Of a stretch of 64,000 nucleotides of DNA, positions 63,945-64,000 are shown piece by piece (the stretch's first letter is position 1; every line of letters starts with the position of its first letter). The DNA is from Bin87 sp965261925 (GTDB lineage Bacteria > Chloroflexota > Dehalococcoidia > Lucifugimonadales > UBA3495), in contig OZ253486.1 of NCBI GenBank assembly GCA_965261925.1, positions 62,001-126,000 on the forward strand, in the 5' to 3' direction. The notes beneath the pieces are model-generated. The model worked only from the letters and a program-made list of their open reading frames with translations. It searched no databases and was not told the DNA's origin. A program made the translations under genes and the position numbers.

Positions 63945-64000
63945 ACTTCCAAGTGAACTTTGCCATCTTTCGCACATGAAGTGCTAGCCCGGGACCGTGA

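Overview
This 64 kb window is a GC-rich bacterial chromosome segment. Nothing in it fixes the taxon (no rRNA or tRNA gene was recognised). The gene content fits a Chloroflexota lineage of the SAR202/Dehalococcoidia kind or another sponge or marine-associated heterotroph: a MoeA with a fused periplasmic-binding domain, CoxG, a cyclase/amidohydrolase/M20/SDR catabolic set, DUF1501, rhodanese-type sulfurtransferases and a heavy insertion-sequence load. That assignment is inference.

Layout. (1) 0-18.9 kb is mostly ordinary chromosome. A tightly packed plus-strand cluster (moeA-like fusion, TPR protein, MFS transporter) is followed by a minus-strand module: a GNAT-PIN protein, a PUA/ASCH-like protein and an ASCH protein. 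Next comes a rhodanese sulfurtransferase whose catalytic cysteine codon is TGA with a SECIS-like hairpin after it. Then follow a thermonuclease, a DASS transporter, RelA/SpoT, ribose-phosphate pyrophosphokinase, signal peptidase I, a Rieske protein, an M20 peptidase, a NYN-domain protein, a retropepsin-like protease and a DUF1501 protein. (2) 19.1-45.6 kb is a layered insertion-sequence graveyard with IS5 (several groups), IS66, IS1380 (three long copies and two fragments), ISNCY/IS1202-like, IS110, IS1182, IS630 (two types) and IS21 elements, many nested or abutting, plus a 122-bp MITE. The only non-IS genes in it are a DUF1971-globin fusion, a lipoprotein gene hit by IS1380 near its stop, an unrecognised frameshifted remnant, and a large secreted RCC1-like repeat protein with an IS630 sitting 4 bp upstream of its start. 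(3) 45.7-56.5 kb is an accessory catabolic region: amidohydrolase, DUF4258 pair, cyclase, TenA, CoxG, SDR, M20 amidase, tartrate/malate-type dehydrogenase and a second rhodanese. (4) 56.6-64 kb carries a HEPN/MNT toxin-antitoxin locus with a duplicated HEPN and a decayed second MNT, an ammonium transporter, and a 1224-aa protein with a Schlafen-AlbA_2 domain, a degenerate P-loop NTPase, a helical repeat region and an OB-like end. The last matches the architecture of the SAMD9 family and is a plausible STAND-type defence protein.

Most noteworthy: the candidate selenocysteine rhodanese (its paralogue at 55.6 kb keeps cysteine), the bacterial SAMD9-like protein, the GNAT-PIN/PUA/ASCH module, the HEPN-HEPN-MNT locus, and the IS region, whose terminal repeats and target duplications are clear enough to reconstruct the order of several insertions. 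No CRISPR array, rRNA, tRNA or replication origin was recognised.
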